Shown: one piece after another, positions 1 to 15,000 of the stretch
How the letters are laid out: each line of letters opens with the position of its first letter
How positions within the stretch are numbered: the stretch's first letter is position 1
Source of the DNA: Solimonas sp. K1W22B-7
Lineage (GTDB): Bacteria > Pseudomonadota > Gammaproteobacteria > Nevskiales > Nevskiaceae
DNA length: 64,000 nt
Direction of reading: 5' to 3'
Assembly: GCF_003428335.1 (NCBI RefSeq)
Contig: NZ_CP031704.1
Coordinates: 3,224,001-3,288,000, forward strand
Made by a program: the position numbers and the translations under genes
The notes under the pieces: generated by a model
What the model saw: the letters and a program-made list of their open reading frames with translations, nothing else
Database searches by the model: none
Told to the model about the DNA's origin: nothing

Positions 1-3000
1 ACCGGGCCATTGATCGTGAGCAGGCCGTCGGTGTCGAGATCGATGCCGCCATCAGCGGTCAGGTTGTCCAGCGTGACGCCACCGCCGAAGCCCTGGATCG
101 TTGCGAAGCCCGTCGCCGAAACGGTGTCGGCGCTGATCAGGCCGCTGGTGGTGCGGATGTCGAGGCTGCCGTTGCCGGCGATCACGTCCGCCAGAACCAG
201 CGGGCCATTGCCGGCCTGGACGGTGACACCGCCGTTGCCGGCCACCAGGTTGCCGACCACGTCCAGCGTGTCGCCGGAGATCAGGCTGATGCCGTTGCCG
301 CCCACGACCGCCTGCAGGTCGAGGAAGCCGCTGCCCTGGATGGCGACGCCGCCATTGAGCGCCGAGGCCGCGCCGCTCAAGGTGATGTCGCTGGCGTTGC
401 CGCCGAACTGGTTGCCGATGCGGATGCTGCCGCCAGTGGCGGTGACGCCCTGCAGGCCGATCGTGCCCGTCACGGTGTGCACGTCGATGACCTGGAAGCT
501 GGCACCGGCGCCGCTGATCGCGCCGTTCACCTGGACGCCGGTGCCGCCGTCCAGGGCGATGCTGCCGCCGATGGAGTTGACCGGACCATTGATCGTGAGC
601 AGGCCGTCGGTGTCGAGATCGATGCGGCCGTCGCCGGTCAGGCTGCCCAGCGTGACGTCGCCGCCGAAGCCCTGGATCGTCGCCTGCTGTGTCGCCGAAA
701 CGGTGTCGGCGCTGATCAGGCCGCTGGTGGTGCGGATGTCGAGGCTGCCGTTGCCGGCGATCACGTCCGCCAGAACCAGCGGGCCATTGCCGGCCTGGAC
801 GGTGACACCGCCGTTGCCGGCCACCAGGTTGCCGACCACGTCCAGCGTGTCGCCGGAGATCAGGCTGATGCCGTTGCCGCCCACGACCGCCTGCAGGTCG
901 AGGAAGCCGCTGCCCTGGATGGCGACGCCGCCATTGAGCGCCGAGGCCGCGCCGCTCAAGGTGATGTCGCTGGCGTTGCCGCCGAACTGGTTGCCGATGC
1001 GGATGCTGCCGCCAGTGGCGGTGACGCCCTGCAGGCCGATCGTGCCCGTCACGGTGTGCACGTCGATGACCTGGAAGCTGGCACCGGCGCCGCTGATCGC
1101 GCCGTTCACCTGGACGCCGGTGCCGCCGTCCAGGGCGATGCTGCCGCCGATGGAGTTGACCGGACCATTGATCGTGAGCAGGCCGTCGGTGTCGAGATCG
1201 ATGCGGCCGTCGCCGGTCAGGCTGCCCAGCGTGACGTCGCCGCCGAAGCCCTGGATCGTCGCCTGCTGTGTCGCCGAAACGGTGTCGGCGCTGATCAGGC
1301 CGCTGGTGGTGCGGATGTCGAGGCTGCCGTTGCCGGCGATCACGTCCGCCAGAACCAGCGGGCCGTTGCCGGCCTGGACGGTGACACCGCCGTTGCCGGC
1401 CACCAGGTTGCCGACCACGTCCAGCGTGTCGCCGGAGACCAGGAGGATGCCGTTGCCACCCACGACCGTCTGCAGGTCGAGGAAGCCGCTGTCGCGGATG
1501 TCGACGCCGCCGCCGACCGCCGAAATCGCGCCGGTCACGGTGATGTCGGCGCCGCCGCCGCCGAACTGGTTGCCGATGCGGATGCTGCCGCCGGTGGCGG
1601 TGACGCCCTGAAGATCGATCGTGCCGGCAGCGGTGTGCACGTCGATGATCTGGAAGCTGGCACCGGCGCCGCTGATGTTGCCGTTCACCTGGACGCCGGT
1701 GCCGCCATCCAGGGCGATGCCGCCGTTGGCGGCGTTGACCGGGCCATTGATCGTGAGCAGGCCGTCGGTGTCGACATTGATGCCGCCGTCGCCCCTCAGG
1801 CTGCCCAGCACGATGTCGCCACCGAAGCCCTGGATCGTCGCAAAGCCCCCGCCCGCGACGCTGCCCGCCGTCAGGTCACCGGCCGCGGTGCGCAGGTCGA
1901 TACTGCCGGTGCCGGCAGCGACGCTGGTCACATCCAGCGTGGTCCCCGCCAGCAGCGTGACGCCGGTCCCGGCGCCCACCGTCTGCAGGTTGATCAGGCC
2001 GCTGCCGCGGACGTCGACGCTGCCGGTCACCGCGGACAGGTCCTGCGTGATGACATTCGTCGCGCCCGTGGCGAACTGGTTGCCGATGCGGATGCCGCCG
2101 CCGGCGGTCACGTCCTGCAGGGTGATCGCGCCGCCTGCGGTGTGGACGTCGATGCTCTCGAAAGTGTCGTCGGCGCCGCTGATGTTGCCCAGCACCAGGA
2201 TGTCGCCGCCGGCGTCCAGGCCGATGTTGCCGTTGGCGGCGTCCACCGCGCTGTTGATCGTGAGCAGGCCATCGGTGTCGAGATCGATGCCACCGTCAGC
2301 TCTCAAGCTGTCCAGCAGGATGTTGCCGCCGAAGCCCTGGATCGTCGCGAAGCCCGATGCGGCGATGGTGCCGATCGTCAGGTTGCCGGCCGCGGTGCGC
2401 AGCTCGACATCGCCGGCGCCTGCATCGACGCTGGTCACGTCCAGCGTGGTGCCAGCCCGCAGGGTGGCACCGGTCCCTGCCATGACGCTCGGCAGGTCGA
2501 TCAGGCCGTCGGCCTGGATGTCGACGAAACCGCCGACCGCCGATGCCGGGCCCGCCAGGGTGATATTCGTGGCGCCGCCGCCGAACTGGTTGCCGATGCG
2601 GATGCCGCCGCCCGTGGCGGTCACGCCCTGCAGGTCGATGAGGCCGCCGACCGTGTGGATGTCGATGTTCTCGAAGGCGTCGTCGGCGCCGGCGATGTTG
2701 CCGCTCACCAGGACGCCAGTGCCTGCATCTAGGCCGATGTTGCCGGTGGCGGCATCGACGGTGGCGTTGATCGTCAGCAGGCCGCCGGCGTCGACCTCGA
2801 TGCCGCCGTCGGCATCCAGGCTGTTCAGCATGACGTCGCCGCCGAAGGCCTGCACCGTCGCGAAGCCCGAGGTGGTCACGCTGCCGATCGTCAGATCGCC
2901 CGCCGTCGCGCTCAAGGTGGCGTTGCCGATGCCCGCATCGACACTGGTCACGTCCAGCGTGGTCCCGGCCAACAGCGTGACTCCGGTGCCGGCGGTGACC

Positions 3001-6000
3001 GTCGGCAGATCCACCGCGCCGACATTGCTCTGCACGTCGATGAACCCGTTGAGCGCCGAAAGGGCACCGGTCTGGATCAGCGTGCTGGCACCGCCGAATT
3101 GGTCGCCGATGCGGATGCTGCCGTTGGTGGCAGTGACGTCGTTTAGAGTAATCGTGCCGGTGACTGTGTGGACATCGACGATGTTGACGCTGTTGCCGGC
3201 GCCGCTGATGTCGCCGTTGACCAGGATGCCGCTGCCGGCACCCAGGATAACGTTGCTGTTGACGCCGCTGACGGCGTTCACCGCTCCATTGATCGTGAGC
3301 AGGCTGTCGGTATCAACGTTGACGCCACCGTCAACCGTCAGGCTGCCCAGCGTGACGTCGCCACCGAGCCCCTGGATCGTCGTGAACCCCAAGGCCATGA
3401 CGCTATCGGCCGTCAGAGTGCCGGCCGCGGCGTGCAACTCGATATTGCCGCCGGCGTCGACGCTGGTCACGTCCAGTGCGGTCCCCGCCCGCAAATCGAT
3501 GTCGGTGCCTGCCACGACAGTCAGCAGATCCAAGGCGCCGACACTGCTAATCACGTGGACGGAGCCATTGAGCGCCGATAGGGCGCCCGTCTGGATCAGC
3601 GTGGTCGCACCACCAAACTGGTCGCCGATGCGGATGCCGCCGCCCGTGGCGGTCACGCCCTGCAGGTCGATGAGGCCGCTGGCCGTGTGGATGTCGATGT
3701 TCTCGAAGGCGTCGTCGGCACCGGTAATGTTGCCGCTCACCAGGACGCCGGTGCCTGCATCCAGGCCGATGTTGCCGTTGGCTGCATCGACGGTGCCATT
3801 GATCGTCAGCAGGCCGCCCGCGTCGACTTCGATGCCGCCGTCGGCATCCAGGCTGTCCAGCGTGACATCGCTGTCAAAGGCCTGGACCGTCGCAAAGGCG
3901 CTGGTCAGGATCGTGCTCACAGTGAGGGTGCCGCCCTGCGCAAAGATGCCGACGTTGCCGCTCCCTCCGTCCACGACACCGCCCGCCAGGTTGACGTTGC
4001 CGGCCGGCCCGCCGCCGGGGAAGCTGCTGCCGGCGGTAATGCTGACCTGGCTGGCTGCGCTAACAAGCTGCGCAGGCAGATTGACGTCGAGAAGAGCGGT
4101 CAGGAAAACACCACCCGTGGTGGACTCCAGCAGGCTTGCGGTCCCCAGTAGACTACCGGCGGTGGACGTCAGCGTCAGTGTGCCGCCGCTCAGGCTCAGG
4201 CCCGTCAGGTCGAAGTCGCCGGCATTGTCCGTCAGCTGCAGGTCGCCACCGAAGTCAAGGTCGGCACCGGTCAGCAGGATGTTGTCCACCGAGGCCGTGA
4301 AGCTGCCCGGCGCGATGAGCGTCGCATTCGTCAGGTTCAGTGTGCCGCCGACCGTGATGCCGATCGTGGCGAACGGGCTTCCGCCCGCGATGGTCACGTT
4401 GGCTCCGCTGAGATCGACGTTCCCGGCCGCCGCGGACAGCGTCACGTCCTCGGTCGACATCAGCGTCGAGTTGGCGGCCAGGATATTGGTGTCCGAGGTG
4501 ATGCTGATGCCGCCGGCGGTCGCCTCCAGCAAATTGTTGTTGATATCCACCACTGCGCCGTTGAACGTCAGCGAGGTTGCCTCCAGCATCCCCGCCTCGA
4601 TGCGGGCATTGTCCGCGGTCAGGCTGAGCGTGCCGTCGAAGGTGGAATTGGTCACCGACAGCTCATCGGTGGGAGCGGTGCCGTTGACGGTGATCTGCGA
4701 GGCGCCGCCACCCGTGAAGGTCACGCCGCCGATGGCGACCGTGTTGCCGACGTTGAAGAAGAATCCGCCGAGAGCATTGAGTGTCGAACCGCCGCTCATG
4801 GTCAACGAGGTCACGGCATCGCTGGTGATCTGGCCGCCGAAGTCGGCGGTGCTGCCATTGCGGAAGATCACGACATCGCCGTTGAAGATCAACGATCCGC
4901 CGCCGCTGAGGTCGCTGTTGTCGATCGTCAGCGTGCCCCCCTGCGCGCGCAAGTCGACGTTCTCGCCGCCGACGACATCCGTGTCCGCGGCAACGGTGGC
5001 ACCGATCAGGGAAATATTGCCGCCGCCACCGCCGGAACCGGACTCCAGGGTCACATCACCCGTCGCCCTGAGCAAGGCATTGTTGGCCAGGATGTCGACG
5101 TCGGAGTAGAGCCGGACATTGCCAGCCGTGGCCGTCAGCAACTGGCCGTTGACGTTAACGCCCACCCCGCTGTCAATCAGGATATCGGTAGCGGTGAGAC
5201 CACCCGCCTGGATTCCGCCGTTGTCCGCCGTCAGGCTGAGCGTGAAGTCGAAGGTCGAACCCGTCACCAGCAGCGTGGAAGGACCGGTGCCGTTGGATGT
5301 GATCTGCGTACCGCCGCCACCCGTGAAGCCCACGCCGGCGATCGTCGCCGTGCCGTCCGAAATCAGCAGGAACCCGCCGGCACCGTCGAGCGTGGACCCG
5401 CTGATCGTCAGTGCCGTGTTCGCGTCGCTGGTAATGAGGCCGCCGAAAGTAGCCGACGTGCCGTTGATCATGCTCACCACATCGCCGTTGAAGATGAGCT
5501 GTCCGGCACCCGTGAGATCCGCGTTGTTGATCGTCAGCGCACCGCCCTGGGCCCGCAAGTCGACATTGTCGGCCGGCGAATCCGTACCCGCGGTCAGCGT
5601 GGCACTGGCCAGGCTGATGCTGCCGGCGCCACCGTTATAGCCGGCTTCCAGGATCACGTTGTCCTCTGCGGTCAGCACCGTCCCGTTGGCAGAGATGCTC
5701 GCTTCGGAATAGATGGCAATGCTGGTCCCGGTCGCCGTCAGCGTCTGGCCAGCGATATCCACGCCGGCACCACCGAGGATGAGAATGTCCGTGGCACTGG
5801 TGCTGCCGGCCATGATGCCGCCGTTGTCCGCCGTCAGGCTGAGCGTACCGTCGGAGATCGAACCGGTCACGGAAAGCACCGTGGCACCCGTGCCATCGGC
5901 CGTGATCTGCGTCCCGGTGTTACCGATGAAGGTCATGCCCGAGACGTTCGCCGTACCGCCCGAAAGGAACTGGAACCCGGTGCCGAACGGCGTGGTGACC

Positions 6001-9000
6001 GTCAGCGTCGAATTGCTCAGCGTCAGGGTCGTCCCGATGTCGCTGGAGATCTGGCCGCCGAAGGTCGCGGTGGTGCCGTTGACCAGGTTCACCACGTCGC
6101 CGTTGGCAATCAACCGGCCGCCGCCGCTGAGGGTCGCGGCATCCAGCGTCAGGATGCCACCCTGTGCACGCAGGTCAACGTTGTCACCCGCATCGATGCC
6201 TGATCCGAAGGTGGTCCCCACCGCCGAAAGGTCACCGTTCCCGGTGATGTAGCCGGCTTCCAGGATGACCGTATCGGCAGCCGTCAGCGTCGCGCCGTCA
6301 GCCAGGATGTCGGCGCGGCTGTAGAGGCTCAGTCCGCTGGCCGTGGCATTCAGGACCACGCCTCTCAGGTCCAGCGTACCGGTATAGATGTCGATACTGA
6401 TCGTGCCGCCGCTGATCGGGCCGTTCAGGGTGGCCGAGTCGACGTCGATGTCGACCGTGGCCGCCGTGATCGCATCCACCGTCAGGGCACCCTCGGAGTT
6501 GCCCATGTCGGCCGTGCCGGCCGTCGCCGTGACACTGCCGGTCGTGATCGAGTTCGTGCCGTTGACCGTGACGCTGCCCGTGGTCGAGGTGAGATTGCCG
6601 ACGTCGACGTTGCCGGCGTTCAGGCTGCCCGTGCCGCCTGTGTTGGTCGCGTTGATCGTGATCGAGTTGCCCGCCAGCACCACACCGCCGCCACCCGCCC
6701 CGTCGGAGCCGACGACGTTGCCGTGATCGGCCGCCAGCGTGACACTGCCGCCCGCCGTCAGGTTGGTGAAGAGCACGTCCGGACCGGGCGCGCCGGTGGC
6801 GTGCAGGTCGATGTTGCCGCTGACGTCGACGTCGCCGCGCAGCTGCACGCCGTTGGCGCCGGTGGCCGTGATGTTGCTGCCTTCCAGCGTGCCGACGTCG
6901 ATCTTGCCGCTGCTTGCATTCAGGGTGACGTCGCCCGCCGATGCGGTCAGCACGTTGGCCGGGTCGCTGGTCAGGTCGCCGGTGGTGGAAATGTCGATGA
7001 GGCTGGCCGCGTTGACGTTGCCGTGCAGGGCAACGCCGCCGTTGTAGGCGTCGATGTCGACGCTGCCCGAGGTGGCGTTGATGAAGCCGTTGATCGTGGC
7101 GGAGTCGACGTCGATGTCGACGATGGCGGCCGTGATCGAGCCCGCCGTCAGGGCACCATCGAAGCTGCCGAGCCTGGCCGTGCCGCTGCTGCCGGTCATC
7201 ACATTGCCGACACCGATCGACACCGTGCCAGTGACCGTGACACCGCTCGCAGCCGCGGCAGTGCCCGCCGTCAGGTCGCCGACGTCGACGTTGCCGGCGT
7301 TCAGGCTGCCCGTGCCGCCTGTGTTGGTCGCGTTGATCGTGATCGAGGTGCCCGCCATCACCACGCCGCCACCGCCTGCGCCGTCGGAGCCGACGACGTT
7401 GCCGTGATCGGCCGCCAGCGTGACGCTGCCGCCCGCCGTCAGGTTGGTGAAGAGCACGTCGGGGCCGCCGGTGCCGGTGGCATGCAGGTCGATGTTGCCG
7501 CTGACGTCGACGTCGCCGCGCAGCTGCACGCCGTTGGCGCCGGTGGCGGTGATGCTGTTGCCTTCCAGCGTGCCGACGTCGATCTTGCCGCTGCTTGCAT
7601 TCAGGGTGACGTCGCCCGCCGAAGCGGTCAGCACGTTGGCCGGGTCGCTGGTCAGGTCGCCGGTGGTGGAAATGTCGATGAGGCTGGCCGCGTTGACGTT
7701 GCCGTGCAGGGCAACGCCGCCGTTGTAGGCGTCGATGTCGACGCTGCCCGAGGTGGCGTTGATGAAGCCGTTGATCGTGGCGGAGTCGACGTCGATGTCG
7801 ATGATGGCGGCCGTGATCGAGCCCGTCGTCAGGGCACCCTCGGAGCTGCCCAGGTTGGCCGTACCGGCTGCCGCCGTGACGCTGCCGGTCGTGATCGAGA
7901 TCGTGCCGTTGACCGTGACGTCGCCCGTGGTCGAGGTGAGGTTGCCGACGTCGACGTTGCCGGCGTTCAGGCTGCCCGTGCCGCCTGTGTTGGTCGCGTT
8001 GATCGTGATCGAGTTGCCCGCCAGTACCACACCACCACCGCCCGCGCCGTCGGAGCCGACGACGTTGCCGTGATCGGCCGCCAGCGTGACGCTGCCGCCC
8101 GCCTTCAGGTTGGTGAAGAGCACGTCCGGACCGATCGCGCCGGTGGCATGCAGGTCGATGTTGCCGCTGACGTCGACGTCGCCGCGCAGCCGCACGCCGC
8201 TGGCGCCGGTGGCGGTGACGTTGACGCCCTCCAGGGTGCCGACGTCGATCTTGCCAGCGCTCGCGCTCAGCAGGACGTTGGCGGTCGCCGATGTCAGGGT
8301 GTTACCCGGATCACTGGTCAGGTCGCCCACGGAGAAGATGAAGAGGCCACTACCGGCACCGGTAACGTTGACATCGCCGTGCAGGGCGACCCCGCCGGTG
8401 TAGGCATGGATGGCAAGGGAACTGACGGTGGCGTCGATATCGCCATTGATCGTTGCCGAGCCGACGTCGATGAGGACCAGGCTACCGCTGATCGCGCCCG
8501 TCGTCAGGACGCTGTTGACGCTGTTGAAGTCCACCGTGCCATTGGCGGCGGTGACATCGTCGACGTCGATCGAAACCGTGCCCTGCACCCTGACCGCCAC
8601 GTTCAGTGACGTCAGGTTGCCGGTAACGACATTGCCGCCGTCCGCGTTGCCCGTGCCGCCACCCGTGTTGTACGCGTTGATCGTGATCGAGTTGCCCGCC
8701 AGCACCACACCGCCGCCACCCGCCCCGTCGGAGCCGACGACGTTGCCGTGATCGGCAGCCAGCGTGACACTGCCGCCCGCGGTCAGGTTGGTGAAGAGCA
8801 CGTCCGGACCGATCGCGCCGCTGGCGTGGAGGTCGATGTTGCCGCCGATGTCGACGTCGCCGCGCAGCCGCACGCCGCTGGCGCCGGTGGCGGTGATGTT
8901 GTTGCCTTCCAGCGTGCCGACGTCGATCCTGCCGCCGCTCGCGCTCAGGATGATGTCGCCGGCTGCCGCCGTCAGGATGTTGCCCGGGTCGCTGGTCAGG

Positions 9001-12000
9001 TCGCCGGTGCTGGCGATGTCGAGGTTGCCCGTGGTGGCATCGACGTTGCCGTGCAGGGCGACGCCGCCGTTGTAGGCATCGATGTCGACGTTGCCGACGG
9101 TGGCATCGATGAAGCCGTTGATCGTGGCCGAATCGACATCGATATCGACCACTTCCGCCGTGATCGAGCCGGCCGTCAGGGCGCCGTTGGAGTTGCCCAG
9201 ATCGGCCGTACCGCTGGTGGCGGTGACGCTGCCGGTCGTGATCGAGATCGTGCCGTTGACCGTGACATCGCCCGTGGTCGAGGTGAGGTTGCCCACGTCG
9301 ACGTTGCCGGCGTTCAGGCTGCCCGTGCCGCCTGTGTTGGTCGCGTTGATCGTGATCGAGTTGCCCGCCAGCACCACGCCGGCCGCGGCGCTGGAGGCCG
9401 TGACGTTGCCGTGGTCGGCACGCACGGTGACGCTGCCACTCGCCGTCAGGTTGGTGAAGAGCACGTCCGGACCGGCCGCGCCGGTGGCACGCAGGTCGAT
9501 GTTGCCGCCGACGTTCGCGTCATCGCGCAGGATCACGCCCGCGGCGCCATCGATATCGACGTTGTTGCCCGCCAGCTTGTCCACATCCACCTGGCCAGTG
9601 CTGGACTGTAGCCGCGTCGTGCCGCCGGCGCTGAGCGTGGTGCCGTCCACCGCCTTCAGCAGTCCGGTGGTGAGCACGTCGATATCACCGAGCGTGCTCG
9701 TGACGTTGCCGTTGAGTGTAGCGCTGGCGGCATCGATATCGACGCCGGTGTCGGCGCTCAGGGTGCCCAGCGTGACGTCGCCGCTCAGGGCCTGGACCGT
9801 GGCAAGGCCCGAGGTGTCTACAGTGCCGACCGTCACGTCGCCCGTCATCACCAGCAGGTCGATGTTGCCGGTGCCGGCGTCGATGCTGACCGCATCCACC
9901 GAGCCGTCCGCCAGCAGCCGGACGAAGGTTGTGCCGGCGGTGATGGTCTGCAGGTCGAGATCGCCGCTGCCGGCGATTTCCACCGAACCGGTGACCGCCG
10001 AGGCGGCACCGCTCAGGGTGACGTTGGTGGCGCCTGCCGCGAACTGGTTGCCGACGCGGATGCCGCCCGCCGTGGCGGTCACGCTGGCGAGATCGATCGT
10101 GCCGCCGCTGGTGTGGATATCGATGAAGTCGCTGAGAGCACCCGCACCGCTGATCGCCCCCGTCACCAGGATATTGCCGCCCGCGTCCACCTGGAACACG
10201 CCACTTCCATTCGAGATCGCGCCATTGACGGTCAGCGAACCGCCGGCATCCACGTCGATGTTCGTGTTGACGCTGAGGCTGTCGAGGGTGACGCTGCCAC
10301 CTGTCGCATTGATCGTTGCACTGCCCAGCGTCGTCAGGACATCGCCAAGGTCGATGTTGCCGGCGCCGGAGACGGCGCCGGCACTGACATTGATGGCGCC
10401 AACGGCCGTGATGTCACCCTCGCCCGCCGTGCCCAGCACGTCGCCGCGATCGGCCGTCAGGGTCACCGTCGTGTTCGCATCGAGCTGGGTGTAGCTGACG
10501 TCCGCACCGGCACCCGTGGCATGCAGTTCGATGCTCTCCGCCGTGATCGTATCCGCCGTGATCGATGCCGCACCGCCACTGCCGAGAACAAACACCTCGC
10601 CACCCTGCAGGAAGTTCCCCAGGGTGATGGCGCCATTGACGCCCCGGACCTCGACACCACCGCCCGCGCCCACATTGGCCGCATTGACGGTGATCGCGCC
10701 GTTGAGGTTGCGGATGAAGGCATGTCCGTCGCTGACGTCGGTGGCCACGCCGCCGACCAGGATGGCACCCGCGCTGGTGTGCACGTAGAGCGGCGCGCTG
10801 CTGCCGGTACCGGCACCGCCGTCCGCGGTGAGGGTGCCCACAGTAATGGCAGCGTCGTTGGAGACCGCCACCGTGCTGCCGCTGACGTCCAGCAGGGTGA
10901 TCGCGCCGGCACCCGTGAAGCTGGAGTCGATATCGACCGCGCCAGCTGCGGAAATCGTTCCCGTGGCCGTGATGCCCGTGGCCGCGCTGAGGGTCACCAG
11001 CCCGGTGGAAACGATGCCGGCGGTATTGATGCTGCCGCTGGCGGAAGCATCCAGCGACACGTCCCCCGCGTTCAGGACACCGGAGGTGATGCCGCCGGCC
11101 GTGTTGAGCGCGGTGATGCTGGCGCTGTCGGTGATCGTGCCCAGGGCAATGGTTCCGCCATCGGCGGTGACCTTGAGATTGCCGTCGAGGTCGATTCCGC
11201 CGGTCAGCGTCGCGCCGCCGTCGCCATGAATGGCGGCGAAGCCCGCGCCGGCCGCGCTGGTGGTCAGCAAACCGACTGTCGCCGTACCGCCGGCATCCAC
11301 ATCGATGGCCGGCGCCACGAGGCTGCCATTCTGCGTGGCGGTCAGGGCCCCTGCGCTGATGGAGCCGTCGTTGGACAGTAGTACGGTGCTGCCACTGACA
11401 CCCAACAGGTTGACCACGCCAGCGCCGGCGAAACTGGAGTCGATATCGACCGCGCCAACCGCGGAAATCGTCCCCGTGGCCGTGATGCCCGTGGCCGCGC
11501 TGAGGGTCACCAGCCCGGTGGAAACGATGCCGGCGGTATTGATGCTGCCGCTGGCGGACGCATCCAGCGATACGTCGCCTGCGTTCAGGACCCCGGAGGT
11601 GATACCGCCGGCCGTGTTGAGCGCGGTGATGCTGGCGCTGTCGGTGATCGTGCCCAGGGCGATGGTTCCGCCATCGGCGGTGACCTTGAGATTGCCGTCG
11701 AGGTCGATGCCGCCGGTCAGGCTCGCGCCGCCGTCGCCATGGATGCTGGCAAAGCCTGGCGTAGCCCCCGCACCGCCCGGAGTGGTGGTCAGCAGACCGA
11801 CCGTGGCGGTGCCGCCGGCATCCACCGTGATGGCGGGCGCCACCAGGCTGCCGTTCTGCCGGGCCGTCAGGGCACCTGTCTGCACGTTGCCAGTGGCGTC
11901 GAGTTGCACCAGGCCGCCGGTAACAGCCCCGACCTGCAGGTTGCCGCCATTGGCGTGCATCTCCAGCAGCAGGCCGGCGGCGGAATCCAGGGACGCATCG

Positions 12001-15000
12001 CCGCTCAGCGTGATGCCGGTAGTGGCGTTCAGCGCCATGGTGTCGTAGGCGCGCAGATTGTTGCCGACGATGCTGTCGGCCTGGGCGTCGAGCGCGCCGG
12101 TCACGTTCACGGAGTCCGCGACGCCGGTGCCGAAGGACAGCTGACCGCTCGCATCGATCTCCAGCAGTCCGCCGTAGCCGACCGAGAACAGGCCGCCCGG
12201 GGTCAGGTTGACGTCGCCGCCCTCCAGGGTGGCCTCACCGACGCCACCGATATTGACACCGCCAATATCCAGCGTGCCGCCAGCCTGGGCCTGCACGAAG
12301 ATGTCCGGAGACGCCGTGGCGCTGGTGCCGCTGTTGACGGTGCCGCTGATGCTGATGGCACCGTCATTGACGATCTTGACCTGGCGTCCCGAAACGCCCT
12401 GGAGGCTGATGTTGCCGGTTCCGCCGACGCCGTCGATTTCCAGCGTGCCGCCGGGCCCGCCGGTGAAGTCGGAGTTGGCGGTCACGGCGCCGATGAAGGT
12501 GATATTGCCCGTCGACCGCAGATCGATGCTGTCCGTCGCCTCCAGCGCGCCGCCGTCGATCTGGCCGGCCGTGGCGTCGAGGTTGCCGACCAGGGAAAAG
12601 TCGGTACCGAAAAACAGGGCCCCGGTCGCTACCAGCTTCAACGTGGCGTTGCTGCCCACGGCATAGCTGGCGCCCGCCACCGAGATGCTGGAGCCGTTGA
12701 GGTAGGCGCGGCCGCCGCTGCCCGTCAGGCTGATGCCGGCAACATTGATGTTGCCGGTTGCGGTGACATCGATATCGAAATCGCCGGAACCTGAGCTGAG
12801 GCCCTGGGCCGTCAGCAGGTTCGCGGAAACATCACCGGTGTTGCCGATCTGGACACGCTGGCCCGTCACGCTGCCAAGGTCGACCAGCCCGGCGATGTCG
12901 ATGCCGCCGTCAATGTCGACCAGCGCCGCCGCCATGACCGAACCGGCCGTGACATTACGGCCCGAGGTGATCGACACGCCGCCGCCGGCATCCAGCGTCC
13001 CGGCACTGATGTCGCCCGCGAAGGCCGGACCGAAGGTATTGACCAGCGTGATGTCGCCATCGGCGACGATGCGGCTGGCATTGAAGGAATAGGACCCTGC
13101 GATGTTGGTGAGCATCTGCAGGTAGACGTCACCGTCCGCCGTGTCGATGTTGGCGTAGATGCCGGCACCGGAGTTGGCGGTGCCGGTGAGATTGCCGGAG
13201 ACGACACTGAAGGCATCGAGGCTGGTGCCCAGCGACAGCGTGCCGCCGTCGGCGCGTATGCTGATCGATCCGCTGGAGCCCGCGGCCACGGAACCGGTCA
13301 CGGTCACGCCGGCGACGCCGTAGAGGCTCACCTTGCCGGCGCCGCCGAGCACATTGATGTTGCCGATGCCAAGGATCTGCCCGCCGTTGAGCGCGTTGAC
13401 ATTGACATCGTTGGTCGAGGGCAAAGCGTTCGCACTGGCCGTGATCGAGCCGGTACCGATCAGGTCACCATAGATCTGCAGCTCCACGCGCTGCGCGACC
13501 AGCGCGCTCAGGTCCATGCTGCCGACCGCGCCGCCGCTGGAGCCGGCGAACATCACCAGGTCGCCCGCGGCCTGGATCAGCGCCGTAGCCGTGATGTCGC
13601 CGAGCGCATCGATGCTGATGTCGCCCGCCGTAGCCTGCACCGGGCCGTCGAGGATCACATCATTGCCGGCATCGATGACGATGCCAATCGTGTCGTTGGC
13701 GCCGAGCGACGCGCCCGCCTGCACTTCCACGTCACGTACCGAGTTGATCGTGACATTGCCGCCCGCGTTGACGATGCCGCCGATCACCACGTTGTTGGCC
13801 GTGCCGCCGCCGGAGGCATTGTTGACCGTCAGGTCGCCGTTCACGCTGACGTCGAAAAGGAGGATGTCCGCCGCCGGGCCACCGTTGCTGCGCAACTGCA
13901 GGCTGACGTTGTCGCCGCTGGCGATCCAGGCGGACAGGCTGCCGCCGTTGTCGGCGTAGGCCGTGAAGTTACCGGTCAGGTTGACCGGGCTGCTGGTGCC
14001 CGAGGATCCGAGGTGCACGAAGCCACCGGTCGAACGCACCGTGATCGTGCCGCCGGCCCCGGCGTTGGCATCGCCGTCCAGGGTTACATTGCCCTGTCCG
14101 AAAACGTCGATGGTGCCGACAGCGCCGCCAAGCGTGAGCGCGCTGTCGATGAAGATTGCACCCGTGCCATGGGCATCGATGTCGATGCCGCCGGCCGTGC
14201 CGCCGGTGGCGCTGACGCCGTTGATGCTGATGCCGCCGTTGCCGACGAAGGCCGCGGCATTCAGCGTCACCTTGCGGCCGGCGATATCGCCGGTCGCCGT
14301 GATATTGCCACCGTTACTGGTTGTCGCGATCAGGTTGCCGCCCTGCGTCACCACCCCCATGGCAATGTTGCCGTTGTTGGTGGTGAGCTTCAGCGTACCG
14401 CCGAGACCGACGTCGGCATCCCCCGTCAGGGTCACGCCGCCGTGACCCTGCAGGGTCACATAGCCATTGGGCGTTGTTGTCAGGATGTCCCCCGCGGAAA
14501 CCGTGGCACCGGTGTCGAAGGCAAACAGGCTGATGTCGCGGCTGCCCGAATTGCCACCGCCGCCGGCGGTCAGCGCACCGACGGTGATGCCGCCGCCCGC
14601 GGTCACCTCGATACGGTCCGCCGTCACGCCGCCCAGCAGCGAGACCGTACGGCCGAAGCCGGCGGCGATGTCCGCCAGCGTGCCATCGGCGGTGCCCGCC
14701 GAAACCGCGCCGGTCACCGTGACGTTGCCATTGACGGCGCTGAGGCCCAGGCTGCCGGTAACGCCGACAGCGCTGGCCGTGACGCCGGTGTTGCCGCTGG
14801 CCATCAGGTTGCCGGTCAGGCTGAAGTTGCCGAGGTTGAGCGTGCTCTGGGTATTCAGTGTCAGCGTACCGCCGCCGACATCGTAACTGCCCGTAGGCAG
14901 GGTGATGCCGCCGTTGCCCGACAGGGAGACGAATCCAGCCCCGACGAGGTCGATCGCCGCCACGTTGGTGATACCGGCGCCCGACACCTCGATATCGCGG

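Noticed and set aside
12-3900. Regularly spaced repeats suggestive of a CRISPR or satellite array
   Set aside because: Units of 507-579 bp are in-frame coding repeats of the adhesin, far longer than CRISPR units.
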